This document shows, one piece after another, positions 7,134-15,415 of a stretch of 64,000 nucleotides of DNA. The DNA lies in assembly GCF_009908285.1 (NCBI RefSeq), contig NZ_JAAARM010000003.1, forward strand, positions 62,001 through 126,000, written 5' to 3'. Below the pieces are notes generated by a model that was given only the letters and a program-made list of their open reading frames with translations, was not told where the DNA came from and did no database searches. The DNA comes from Pseudomonas sp. Fl4BN1. Lineage in GTDB: Bacteria; Pseudomonadota; Gammaproteobacteria; Pseudomonadales; Pseudomonadaceae. The stretch's first letter is position 1. Each line of letters starts with the position of its first letter. A program made the position numbers and the translations under genes.

Positions 7134-7745
7134 ATGGGGACTATGGAACGCTACTCGAAAGTGGGCATGCAGGAGCTGGATCAACGGCTGTCGAAGATTG
7201 TCGAGGCCGCGCGCAAGAAGCCGGTGTCGGTCTATCGCTATGGCGCGCCGTGGGTCTGGATTGTCTCCCAGGATGACTGGCAGGGCGCGTCCAAGGAGGT
7301 GGCGAGTTATATCCCGCCAGGCCATTCGCTGGTGCTGCTGCGCCCGCAGATCGAGGACCTGCTGGATCAGCATCGGCAACTGTTCCTGGCCCTCAACGCC
7401 GAGCCGGGGATGCTGATTGCACCACGCACGGTGATGCACATTCTGTTGCTGCAGTTGCTGTATTCGGTGCCCAGCGAGCAGCAGTTGTATGAGCAGCTCA
7501 GCTACAACCTGCTGTTCCGCTGGTTCGTCGGCCTGGACCTGAATCAGAAGGTCTGGAGTTTCAATGTCCTCAGTCGCGAGATCGCCACGCTGTTGAACAA
7601 TCCGCGGGCGGTGCAGTTGATCCAGAAAATCATCGGTGAAGTGTTCTGCGGCGCCTTGCTGCAAATGCCGGAGTTCTCGCTGAACTTCGCGCTTCTGCAC
7701 ACCTGGCTGGCCCGCCACGAAACCACCTCGACAGCCAGTCATTGA
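7134..7745 (+). CDS. antitoxin-like N-terminus fused to an IS5/InsH transposase N-terminal domain
   Basis: 203 residues from ATG 7134 (another ATG at 7143). Residues about 4-50 resemble a Phd/YefM antitoxin fold (QELDQRLSKIVEAARKKPVS, then APWVWIVSQDDW). Residues about 100-195 match the DUF772 domain at the N-terminus of IS5/IS1182-type transposases (LLLQLLYSVPSEQQLYEQLS, then YNLLFRWFVGLDLNQKVW). The point where transposases carry the first catalytic Asp (FSVDGTLIEAW) reads FSLNFALLHTW, and the catalytic core is absent. It cannot transpose and is probably a domesticated, DNA- or protein-binding component. It overlaps the TpsB gene by four bases (TTGA) and heads the operon, as I remember for PA0691 in P. 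aeruginosa. Confidence 0.75.
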   Translation: MGTMERYSKVGMQELDQRLSKIVEAARKKPVSVYRYGAPWVWIVSQDDWQGASKEVASYIPPGHSLVLLRPQIEDLLDQHRQLFLALNAEPGMLIAPRTVMHILLLQLLYSVPSEQQLYEQLSYNLLFRWFVGLDLNQKVWSFNVLSREIATLLNNPRAVQLIQKIIGEVFCGALLQMPEFSLNFALLHTWLARHETTSTASH

Positions 7746-9463
7746 GTCGGCCAAACGCCGTGAAGTCGGCGACGGTCCAGGGCGCGTGGGCGCCAATCTT
7801 CAGTCATCTAGGGGGCGGTGTGGAGCATCTGTTGAATTCAGGATGGCCGGGCAGTAGCGGGCGTTGGTGGCCGTTGTGCGGCTGGTTGACCCTGTTGGCG
7901 CTGGTGCCGGCGGTGCAGGCCGAAGAGGGCGCACCGGTGGCGGCCGAGGCTACTCAGGCGGCGGCGCCGGCGCGGTTGGTGGACGTCAATGAGTATTTTG
8001 TGCGCGGCAATACCGTGCTCGATGCGCGGGCCATCGAGGAGGCGGTGTATCCGTTCCTGGGGCCGCAGAAGGCCTTGGGGGATATCGAGGGCGCGCGTGA
8101 TGCGCTGCAGAAGGTCTATCAGGCCCGCGGCTATCAGTCGGTGTTCGTCGAGTTGCCGGAACAGAAGGTCGAGGACGGCATCGTCTATTTGCAGGTCAGT
8201 GAAACCAAGGTCGGCCGGGTGCGGGTGGTGGGTGCCAAACATTATTCGCCTGTGGAGATCCGCGACCAGGTACCGGCGCTGAAAGAAGGCCAGGTGCCGG
8301 ATTTCGCCACGGTGCAGAACCAGTTGTCCGGGCTCAATCGCAGTGCCGGGCGCCAGGTGATGCCGCTGGTGCGCGAGGGCCAGCGGCCGGGAACCATGGA
8401 TGTGGATCTGCAGGTGGAGGACCAAAGTCCCTGGCACGCCAGCATCGGCTTGAACAACGACTACAGCGCCGACACCGAGAAGCTGCGCACAGTGGCGACG
8501 GTGGGTTACGACAACCTTTGGCAGTTGGGCCACAGCATTTCCCTGACCTATTTCACCGCGCCCCAGGACACCGACAACGCCAAGGTCTGGTCCGGTTCCT
8601 ACACCGCGCCCCTGAGCGATCGCTGGGCTCTGCAGTTCTCCGGCTACCAGTCCGACAGCAACATCGCCACCATCGGCGGCAGCAACGTGCTGGGCAAGGG
8701 TCATTCCTACGGGGTGTCGGCGATCTACACCTTGCCTGCGGCCGGCAACTGGGCCAACTCGCTGTCGGTGGGGGTGGACTTCAAGGACTTCGACGAAGAG
8801 ATGCGCTTTGGCCGCAGCAGCGACCAGATCCCGCTGAAGTACGCGCCGCTGACCTTTGGCTACAACGGCTACCGCTACAGCGAGAAAGCTCAGTTGGGCC
8901 TGGGCCTGAACCTGATCGTCGGCACCCGGCGCTTCTTCGGCTACGGCAGCGACGCCAAGGAGTTCCAGTACAAGCGCGACGAGGCCAATGCCAGTTTCTC
9001 GGTGCTCAAGGGCGACCTGAATTTCACCTACACCTTCGCCAACGCCTGGCAGTCGGCGTCCAAGGGGGCGTTCCAGCTGGCTTCGGGGCCGCTGGTGTCC
9101 AACGAGCAGTATTCCGCCGGTGGCGCTACCTCGGTACGCGGCTACCTGGCCGCCGAGCGCACGGGCGATGAGGGTTACCTGCTGTCCCAGGAGTTGCGCA
9201 CGCCGTCCCTGGCCAAGTTTCTCGGCAGTTATGTGCAGGAGTGGCGTTTCTACGCTTTTGCCGAAGGTGCGCGCATGCGCCTGCACGAACCGATGGTGGA
9301 GCAGGAAGACCAGTACAGCCTGGCCAGCGTTGGCCTGGGTACCCGCGCCAGCTTGAGCAAGTGGCTGTCCGGCAGCCTGGACTGGGGTTACCCGCTGCTG
9401 GACGGACCCAATACCCAGAAATACGACCCGCGCGTGCACTTCAGTGTGCAGGCGACGTTCTGA
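7742..9463 (+). CDS. pdtB: TpsB two-partner secretion outer-membrane transporter (PdtB-like)
   Basis: Up to 573 residues; the start may be TTG 7742 or a GTG at 7820, and a signal segment (LCGWLTLLALVPAVQA) ends near residue 60. Two POTRA domains follow: residues about 80-155 (VNEYFVRGNTVLDARAIEEA) and 157-232 (VGRVRVVGAKHYSP). The rest is a 16-strand-type barrel with the conserved VRGYL motif near residue 464, ending in Phe. FhaC/ShlB-family proteins export one large TpsA exoprotein. No TpsA gene is adjacent. Its fixed position with a Ton motor resembles the P. aeruginosa pdtB locus (recalled, not checked). Confidence 0.85.
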   Translation: MSRPNAVKSATVQGAWAPIFSHLGGGVEHLLNSGWPGSSGRWWPLCGWLTLLALVPAVQAEEGAPVAAEATQAAAPARLVDVNEYFVRGNTVLDARAIEEAVYPFLGPQKALGDIEGARDALQKVYQARGYQSVFVELPEQKVEDGIVYLQVSETKVGRVRVVGAKHYSPVEIRDQVPALKEGQVPDFATVQNQLSGLNRSAGRQVMPLVREGQRPGTMDVDLQVEDQSPWHASIGLNNDYSADTEKLRTVATVGYDNLWQLGHSISLTYFTAPQDTDNAKVWSGSYTAPLSDRWALQFSGYQSDSNIATIGGSNVLGKGHSYGVSAIYTLPAAGNWANSLSVGVDFKDFDEEMRFGRSSDQIPLKYAPLTFGYNGYRYSEKAQLGLGLNLIVGTRRFFGYGSDAKEFQYKRDEANASFSVLKGDLNFTYTFANAWQSASKGAFQLASGPLVSNEQYSAGGATSVRGYLAAERTGDEGYLLSQELRTPSLAKFLGSYVQEWRFYAFAEGARMRLHEPMVEQEDQYSLASVGLGTRASLSKWLSGSLDWGYPLLDGPNTQKYDPRVHFSVQATF

Positions 9464-9488
9464 CGCCTTTTTTCGGAGAACCCTTCAC

Positions 9489-11306
9489 ATGCAACGCTTA
9501 TTCCTGAGCCTGTTGATCTGCCTGGGCTTCGTGCTCCCGGCCACGGCCCATGCCTGGTGGCAGGACGACTGGCATTACCGCAAGCAGATCTCGGTGGACA
9601 CCACCCCGCAAGGCGCGGCGATCAACGAAGCCCTGGGCCGCACCGCGCTGCTGGTGCGCCTGCACACCGGCAACTTCACCTTTGACGGGGTCAAGGACGA
9701 CGGCGCCGACCTGCGCTTTGTCGCCGCCGATGACAAGACCGTGCTCAACCACCAGATCGAAAGCTTCGACCCGCTGATGGGCATGGCGCTGATCTGGGTC
9801 GATGTGCCCAAGGTCGAAGGCGGCCAGCGCCAGGACATCTGGATGTACTACGGCAACCAGAAGGCCCCGGGCACCAGCAATGGTCAAGTGACCTTTGACC
9901 CCGGCTACACCGCGATCTATCACTTCGACGGCAGCAACGGCACGCCGGCCAAGGACACCACCGCCTACGGCAACACTGCACAGAACGCCACCGGCGCGGC
10001 CATCGACGGGGTCATCGGCCGGGCCCTGCAGTTCAGCGGCCAGCCGCTGCTGCTGCCGGCCAGCCCGTCGTTGCAGCACAACGCCGGCGGCGCCTTCACC
10101 TTCAGCGCCTGGGTGCGCCTGGATCAGGCCAGCGGCGAGCAGCTGATCCTGGCCCGTCGTGAAGGCGCCGGCAGCCTGCTGCTGGGGATCAACCAGGGCA
10201 TGCCGTTCGTTGAAGTGGACGGTCAGCGTGCGGCGTCGAGCCAACCGCTGAACCCGGGACAATGGCAGCACCTGGCCCTGAGCGGCGAGGGCAGCAAGCT
10301 GGCGCTGTACGTCAATGGCCGGGAAACCGCGACCCTGGCCCAGGCCATTCCTGGCTTCAATTCGGTGCTGGCCATCGGTGCCGACCTGCCGCCGGCGGCG
10401 GGGGCCGAGGCCAGCCCGTTCCTGCCGTTCACCGGGGCCCTGGATGAGCTGCGCCTGTCCAAGGTTGCACGTCCGGCGGCGTTGATCCTGGCGGATGCCA
10501 GCGCCCAGGGCGCGGAGTCGAAGCTGGTGGTCTACGGCGTCGATGAGGAGCAGTCGGGCTTCGGTTTCGGCAGCCTGGGCTTCCTGCTCAAGGCGGTGCC
10601 GGTGGACGCCTGGGTGATCATCCTGGTGCTGGTGGGGATGATGGTCCAGTCGTGGATCATCATGCTGCGCAAAAACCGCATGGTCAGCCGGGTCAGCGCT
10701 GCCAATCAGGTATTTCGCGAGCAGTTCGCCAAGGTCGGCACGCGCCTGGAAATGTTCGCTGACGATCAGGCCCTGGCCCAGCGCCTGGAGCATTCCTCGC
10801 TGTGGCGCCTGTACCAGGTGGCGGTCAAGGAGATCCGCACCCGCCGCGAACAGGGCGCCGATACCTCGTCGGTGTCGGCGGCGACCATCGAGGCCATCCG
10901 CTGCTCCATGGACGGCGTGCGCACCCGGGAAAACCAGCAGCTGAGCGCCAAGCTCTCGACCCTGTCCAACGCCATCGCCGGCGGCCCCTATATCGGCCTG
11001 CTGGGCACGGTGCTGGGGATCATGGTGGTGTTCCTTGGCACCGCCATGGCCGGTGACGTCAACATCAACGCCATCGCCCCGGGCATGGCCGCGGCCTTGC
11101 TGGCCACCGCCATGGGCCTGTTCGTCGCGATCCCGGCGCTGTTTGGCTACAACCGCCTGATTACCCGCAACAAGGAAGTGGGCGCCGACATGCGGGTGTT
11201 CGTCGATGAGTTCATCACGCGTCTGGCGGAGCTGCATGGCGAGAGCCAGCACAGCGAGGCCGCGCACTGGCGGGTGGCTCACAGCAACGCGTCGGTTCCG
11301 GCCTGA
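9489..11306 (+). CDS. ExbB/TolQ proton-channel protein with a periplasmic DUF2341-LamG region
   Basis: 605 residues from ATG 9489, preceded by CGGAGA. A signal peptide (LFLSLLICLGFVLPATAHA) is followed by a DUF2341 domain (residues about 22-140; WYRKQISVDT-like start and IWMYYGN), then a concanavalin/LamG domain (about 145-345; FTFSAWVRLDQASGEQLILA). A transmembrane segment near 385 and the MotA/TolQ/ExbB domain (about 430-590, GGPYIGLLGTVLGIMVVFLG) follow. Ordinary ExbB is about 240 residues and lacks the front 350. The protein should form the stator of a Ton-type motor whose periplasmic domain could bind carbohydrate or peptidoglycan. The next genes are exbD and tonB. Confidence 0.85.
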   Translation: MQRLFLSLLICLGFVLPATAHAWWQDDWHYRKQISVDTTPQGAAINEALGRTALLVRLHTGNFTFDGVKDDGADLRFVAADDKTVLNHQIESFDPLMGMALIWVDVPKVEGGQRQDIWMYYGNQKAPGTSNGQVTFDPGYTAIYHFDGSNGTPAKDTTAYGNTAQNATGAAIDGVIGRALQFSGQPLLLPASPSLQHNAGGAFTFSAWVRLDQASGEQLILARREGAGSLLLGINQGMPFVEVDGQRAASSQPLNPGQWQHLALSGEGSKLALYVNGRETATLAQAIPGFNSVLAIGADLPPAAGAEASPFLPFTGALDELRLSKVARPAALILADASAQGAESKLVVYGVDEEQSGFGFGSLGFLLKAVPVDAWVIILVLVGMMVQSWIIMLRKNRMVSRVSAANQVFREQFAKVGTRLEMFADDQALAQRLEHSSLWRLYQVAVKEIRTRREQGADTSSVSAATIEAIRCSMDGVRTRENQQLSAKLSTLSNAIAGGPYIGLLGTVLGIMVVFLGTAMAGDVNINAIAPGMAAALLATAMGLFVAIPALFGYNRLITRNKEVGADMRVFVDEFITRLAELHGESQHSEAAHWRVAHSNASVPA

Positions 11307-11317
11307 GGAGAACTGCC

Positions 11318-11743
11318 ATGGCTTCTGTGAATGCGTCCCACGATGACGAAGACGACGCGGCCGTCGACAGCATCAACATTACGCCCCTGGTGGACGTGCT
11401 GATGGTGGTGCTGGTGATGTTCATCCTCACCGCCACTGCCCAGGTCTCGGGCATCCAGATCCACCTGCCCAAGGCCAGCGCCTCGGTGTCGTTGTCGGAG
11501 GCCAAGACCAAGGCGATTTCAGTCAACGACGGCGGCCAGGTGTTCCTCGATGCCTACCCGGTGACCCTCGGCGAGCTGGAGGAGCGCCTGCGTATCGAGA
11601 AGGCGCAGAACCCGGACTTCCCGGTCATCGTCCGCGGCGATGCCACGGTGCAGTACCAGAAGGTCATCGAAGTCCTCGACCTGTTGCGCCGCCTGGAGTT
11701 GTCCCAGGTTGGCCTGGTCACCGGCAAACCGAGCCAGGGCTGA
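11318..11743 (+). CDS. exbD: ExbD/TolR-family motor subunit
   Basis: 141 residues, ATG preceded by GAGGAG. A short cytoplasmic N-terminus is followed by one membrane helix, INITPLVDVLMVVLVMFILT, carrying the conserved Asp that conducts protons. The periplasmic domain contains VIVRGDATVQYQKVIEVLD, the typical ExbD/TolR end. With the ExbB-like protein upstream and TonB downstream (3-base gap) it completes a dedicated Ton complex. Confidence 0.9.
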   Translation: MASVNASHDDEDDAAVDSINITPLVDVLMVVLVMFILTATAQVSGIQIHLPKASASVSLSEAKTKAISVNDGGQVFLDAYPVTLGELEERLRIEKAQNPDFPVIVRGDATVQYQKVIEVLDLLRRLELSQVGLVTGKPSQG

Positions 11744-11746
11744 GTC

Positions 11747-12463
11747 ATGACCGCACAACAACCAATCCAGCTACCGCCGGTGCAGCGCAAGCCAGACCTC
11801 GTGCGCCTGTTGAAGTGGGGCGCCGGGCTGCTGCTCGGCGCCGTCGCCGCCTGGCTGCTGTGGCAGTGGGCCAATGACATGGCCGGGGTGCGCCGGGAAG
11901 CGCCGAAGGTGCCGACCATCATCCCGTTGCCGCCACTACCGCCTCCGCCACCACCGCCGCCGGAAAAACCCAAAGAACCGGAGCCGGTGGAAGAAAAGAT
12001 CCCGGAACCCGAACCTACGCCGACTCCGGAGGAGGTCAAGCCCGAGGACGAGGCGCCGCCTTCGCCGGCGGATGACCTGGCCAACCCGATGCAGATCGAT
12101 GGTGACGCGCAGTCTGGCAACGACGGCTTCAACGTCGGCGCCGGCAAGGGCGGCGGCATGGCCGGCGCCGGTGGTGGCGGCCTGGGCACTGGGACCTACA
12201 AGCAATACCTGGCCTCGATGTTCCAGAAGGCCCTGCGCGAAGACCCGGAGTTGCGCAAGAAAGCCTATGCGGTGCAGGCCGATCTGTGGCTCGGCGCCGA
12301 GGGCCAGGTGACCCGCGCCGAGCTGGTGAATTCCAGCGGCGATGCCCAGACCGATGAGCAGGTGCTGGCCGCGTTGCGCGCTACACCGCGCTTGAAGGAA
12401 CGGGTCCCGGCTTCCCTGACCCTGCCAGTGCGCCTGTCCCTGAAGGGCCGGCGTCCGGATTGA
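11747..12463 (+). CDS. tonB: TonB-family energy transducer
   Basis: 238 residues. An N-terminal membrane anchor (LLKWGAGLLLGAVAAWLLWQ, residues 22-41) is followed by a Pro/Glu-rich spacer (PLPPLPPPPPPPPEKPKEPE), a Gly-rich hinge and a C-terminal TonB domain (about 150-235; YAVQADLWLGAEGQVTRAEL). TonB couples proton motive force to outer-membrane proteins; here the obvious clients are the TpsB or the porin of the same operon. TpsB transporters normally work without TonB, so its target is unclear. Confidence 0.9.
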   Translation: MTAQQPIQLPPVQRKPDLVRLLKWGAGLLLGAVAAWLLWQWANDMAGVRREAPKVPTIIPLPPLPPPPPPPPEKPKEPEPVEEKIPEPEPTPTPEEVKPEDEAPPSPADDLANPMQIDGDAQSGNDGFNVGAGKGGGMAGAGGGGLGTGTYKQYLASMFQKALREDPELRKKAYAVQADLWLGAEGQVTRAELVNSSGDAQTDEQVLAALRATPRLKERVPASLTLPVRLSLKGRRPD

Positions 12464-12502
12464 TCGAACCTCTTTTGCAGTTTCTACAGGAGTTGTGTGC
12501 AG

Positions 12503-14206
12503 ATGATTTCCACCGTGAATCGATTGACCCTGGCGCTCGGCCTGGTCGCCCTGACCCTGGCCGGCTCGGCCGTGGCCGCTGCGGCCGCGCCCTCGGAGAA
12601 CGCCACGATCAACCTGATCCGTCTGTTGGTGCAGCAGGGGGTATTGAAGCAGGAGCAGGCCGATGGCCTGATCGCCCAGGCCGAGAAGGAGGCCCAGCAG
12701 GCCCGTCAGACCAGTGCCGCCACCGCTGTGGCGGCCACCGGGCCCGCCGCAGCGCCGGGGGATGTGCGGGTGCAGTACGTGCCGGCCATCGTCCGTGACC
12801 AGATCCGCGACCAGGTCAAGGCCGAGGTCATGGCCACCGCCAAGCAGGAAAACTGGGCCCAGCCCAACACCTTCCCGGATTGGGTGTCGCGCATCAGCTT
12901 CGATGGCGATATCCGCCTGCGCAGCGAGTCGCGGTTCTTTTCCGACAACAACAACAACCAGATCACCGACTACGCCAAGCTCAATGACAGCGGGCCCTAC
13001 GACGTCAACAAGAACACCAACAGCAAGCTGCCGCCGCTGCTCAACACCCGTGAGGACCGCGACAACCTGTTTCGCCTGCGGGCACGCCTGGGCATGAAGG
13101 CGATCATCGCTCCGGAATGGACCGCCGGCATCCGCATCGGCACCGGTTCGGACAACAACCCGGTGTCCACCACCCAGACCCTGGGTGGTGGTTTTGGCAA
13201 GAAGGACATCTGGCTCGACCAGGGCTACCTGACCTGGAAGGCCACCCCGGACTTGACCCTGACCGGCGGCCGTTTTGCCAACCCGTTCTATTCCACCGAC
13301 ATGATGTATTCCAACGACCTGAATTTCGACGGCGTGGCGGCGATCTTCAACCACAAGCTCAACAGCGACTGGGGCCTGTTCGGCACGCTCGGGGTGTTCC
13401 CGGTGGAGTACACCAACGACACCGCCAGCAGCAACGGCTGGGACAAGGAAGAGAGCGACACCAAGTGGCTGTTCGGCGGGCAGATCGGCGCCAACTGGAA
13501 GATCAACCGCAGCAACAGCCTCAAGGGCGCGGTGGCCTACTACCGCTTCGACGACATCGAGGGCCAGCGCTCCAGCCCTTGCTCGCCATGGGCCGGGGAC
13601 CCGGGCTGCGACACCGACACCAGCCGTGTGGCGTTCATGCAAAAAGGCAACAGCGTGTTCCTGCTGCGCGACATCACCCCCAACCCGGCCACGCCGGGCC
13701 TGACCCCGCAGCCGCAGTTTGTCGGCCTGGCCTCGAAGTTCGACGTGCTCGACCTCAACCTGGCCTGGGACACCGAACTGCCGGATGACTTGAAGCTGCG
13801 CAGCCAGGGCAACTTCATCCATAACCTGGCCTACGACAAGGGCGAAATGCTCAAGCGCAGCGAGGGGCAGATCGTCAACAACATCAACCGCAATGGCCAG
13901 TTCGAAAGTGGCGGTAATGCGCTGCTGGTGCAGTTCACCCTGGGCAACGCGCTGGAGATGAAGAAGACCGGCGACTGGAACCTGCTGGCTGGCTACAAGT
14001 ACATCCAGCCGGACGCCTTGCCGGACGGCTTCAACGACTCTTCGTTCCACCTCGGCGGGACCAACGCCAAAGGTTATTTCATCGGCGGCAACTACGGCAT
14101 CGACAAGAACATCTACGCCAGCGCCCGTTACTTGAGCGCTTCAGAAGTCTATGGCGCGCCGTTCGAGGTCGACGTCATGCAGCTTGAACTCAACACGCGT
14201 TTCTAA
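12503..14206 (+). CDS. putative outer-membrane porin
   Basis: 567 residues. Start ATG 12503 follows AGGAG by about 10 bases; a GTG at 12497 is possible. A signal peptide (LTLALGLVALTLAGSAVAAA) is followed by a helical periplasmic segment (LIRLLVQQGVLKQEQADGLI AQ, residues about 35-65). A long beta-barrel then runs from about 125 to a terminal Phe, with alternating strands such as DIRLRSESRFFSDNNNNQIT and LTLTGGRFANPFYSTDMMYS. This fits the putative-porin family (Porin_5-like). The short helical pre-domain could trimerise or bind partners. It could be the TonB client or a channel for a product of the system. Confidence 0.8.
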   Translation: MISTVNRLTLALGLVALTLAGSAVAAAAAPSENATINLIRLLVQQGVLKQEQADGLIAQAEKEAQQARQTSAATAVAATGPAAAPGDVRVQYVPAIVRDQIRDQVKAEVMATAKQENWAQPNTFPDWVSRISFDGDIRLRSESRFFSDNNNNQITDYAKLNDSGPYDVNKNTNSKLPPLLNTREDRDNLFRLRARLGMKAIIAPEWTAGIRIGTGSDNNPVSTTQTLGGGFGKKDIWLDQGYLTWKATPDLTLTGGRFANPFYSTDMMYSNDLNFDGVAAIFNHKLNSDWGLFGTLGVFPVEYTNDTASSNGWDKEESDTKWLFGGQIGANWKINRSNSLKGAVAYYRFDDIEGQRSSPCSPWAGDPGCDTDTSRVAFMQKGNSVFLLRDITPNPATPGLTPQPQFVGLASKFDVLDLNLAWDTELPDDLKLRSQGNFIHNLAYDKGEMLKRSEGQIVNNINRNGQFESGGNALLVQFTLGNALEMKKTGDWNLLAGYKYIQPDALPDGFNDSSFHLGGTNAKGYFIGGNYGIDKNIYASARYLSASEVYGAPFEVDVMQLELNTRF

Positions 14207-14225
14207 AGCGCAGGGAGATGACGGT

Positions 14226-14870
14226 ATGAACACCCGAGCGAGGGCAGGGGCCATCTGGTTGCTGGCCTGGGGCGTGCTGACTGCCGGCCAGGCCTCGGCC
14301 GAAGGCATGGAGGAGCGCCTGCGCACCCAGTTGCGCAGCACCACCCAGCAGTTGCAGGCGTTGCAGAGCGAACAGGCCCAGGCCAGCGCGGCACGGATTG
14401 CTGCGGAAAACTCGGCCAAGGACGCCCAGGCGCAGATCAAGCAACTGAGCGCCGAACTGGCCAAGACCCGGGGCGTGGCCGAGCAACTGGTGGGCCAGCA
14501 GCAGACGCTGCAAAGCCAGGCCCAGGCCCAGGCCGCCGCCAATGGTGAGCAACTGGGCAAGTTCAAGAAGGCCTACGACGAGTTGCTGGTGCTGGCCCGA
14601 GGCAAGGAAGCCGAGCGGGCCAAATTGCAGGTGCAATTGGCCGAACGTGACACACAAGTGCAGCAATGTGCAGTCAAGAATCAACAGATGTACGGCATCG
14701 CCAAGGAGATTCTCACGGCCTACGAAAAAATCGACGTGGCCGAGGTGGTGAAAATCCGCCAGCCGTTCGCCGGCAGCGCCCGGGTCAAGTTCGAGGAACT
14801 GGCCCAGGGCTTTGGCGATGACCTCTACCAGACCCAGTTTGACGCGCGCAGCGCAGCGCAAGCCCATTGA
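14226..14870 (+). CDS. periplasmic coiled-coil protein
   Basis: 214 residues from ATG 14226 (GGGAG upstream). A signal peptide (AGAIWLLAWGVLTAGQASA) is followed by a long coiled coil (residues about 28-150) rich in Gln, Ala and Glu, for example TQLRSTTQQLQALQSEQAQA. The end contains a single Cys (VQQCAVKN) and a helical tail. No enzyme motif is seen. Position suggests a periplasmic structural or tethering part of the TpsB/Ton machine. Confidence 0.7.
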   Translation: MNTRARAGAIWLLAWGVLTAGQASAEGMEERLRTQLRSTTQQLQALQSEQAQASAARIAAENSAKDAQAQIKQLSAELAKTRGVAEQLVGQQQTLQSQAQAQAAANGEQLGKFKKAYDELLVLARGKEAERAKLQVQLAERDTQVQQCAVKNQQMYGIAKEILTAYEKIDVAEVVKIRQPFAGSARVKFEELAQGFGDDLYQTQFDARSAAQAH

Positions 14871-14893
14871 TTGACCACAAGGAAGATTGCTTC

Positions 14894-15415
14894 ATGACGC
14901 AGACCATCTTGATCGACAGCGTGACCATCGACAGCCTCACCGAGCTGCTGCAAGGCGCCGGTTACCGAGTCAACCAGACCGAGCAGAACGGCATCGTGCA
15001 ATTGCTCAGCGCCAGCCAGGGCATCGGCTACGCGGTGCGTTTCGGTAACCCGACGGCCGAGCCGGGCCACTATGTGGACTTTACCTTCAGCTGCGCGCTG
15101 CGGGTCCAGGGCGAATTGCCCGGCGGTTTGGCGGAACTGTGGAACGCCTCGCGACGCTTTGCCCGGCTGTCGCTGCAGGGCGAGTTCCTGGTGATGGAGA
15201 TGGACGTGGTGGTGGCCGGGGTGGGTGAGACTCACCTGCGCGGCAACCTGGAACTCTGGGACCGTTTGCTCCAGGAGTTCATCGTCTATCTGCGCGAATA
15301 CAGCCAGCAGGCTGCGCAGTTGCGCGCCCAGGCCGAACAACCGCCGGAGCAGCAATCAGAGCTGCCACTCGACGCGGCCTCCGCCAGCCCCCGTGAAGAG
15401 GCGGCGACCCTGTGA
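14894..15415 (+). CDS. YbjN-like protein
   Basis: 173 residues from ATG 14894, preceded by AAGGAAG. Residues about 10-140 look like a YbjN/type III secretion chaperone-like fold (QGIGYAVRFGNPTAEPGHYV, then DFTFSCALRVQGELPGGLAE, then WNASRRFARLSL). A charged, Gln-rich tail follows. There is no signal peptide, so it is cytoplasmic. YbjN-fold proteins often act as chaperones; a role in keeping an exported partner competent is possible but unproven. The stop overlaps the next start (GTGA). Confidence 0.65.
   Translation: MTQTILIDSVTIDSLTELLQGAGYRVNQTEQNGIVQLLSASQGIGYAVRFGNPTAEPGHYVDFTFSCALRVQGELPGGLAELWNASRRFARLSLQGEFLVMEMDVVVAGVGETHLRGNLELWDRLLQEFIVYLREYSQQAAQLRAQAEQPPEQQSELPLDAASASPREEAATL

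Noticed and set aside
7838..14050. Very long open frames on the minus strand opposite the TpsB, ExbB, TonB and porin genes
   Set aside because: They mirror the strong G/C third-position bias of the plus-strand genes, have unnatural His/Arg/Gln-rich composition, no ribosome-binding sites and no recognisable domains.
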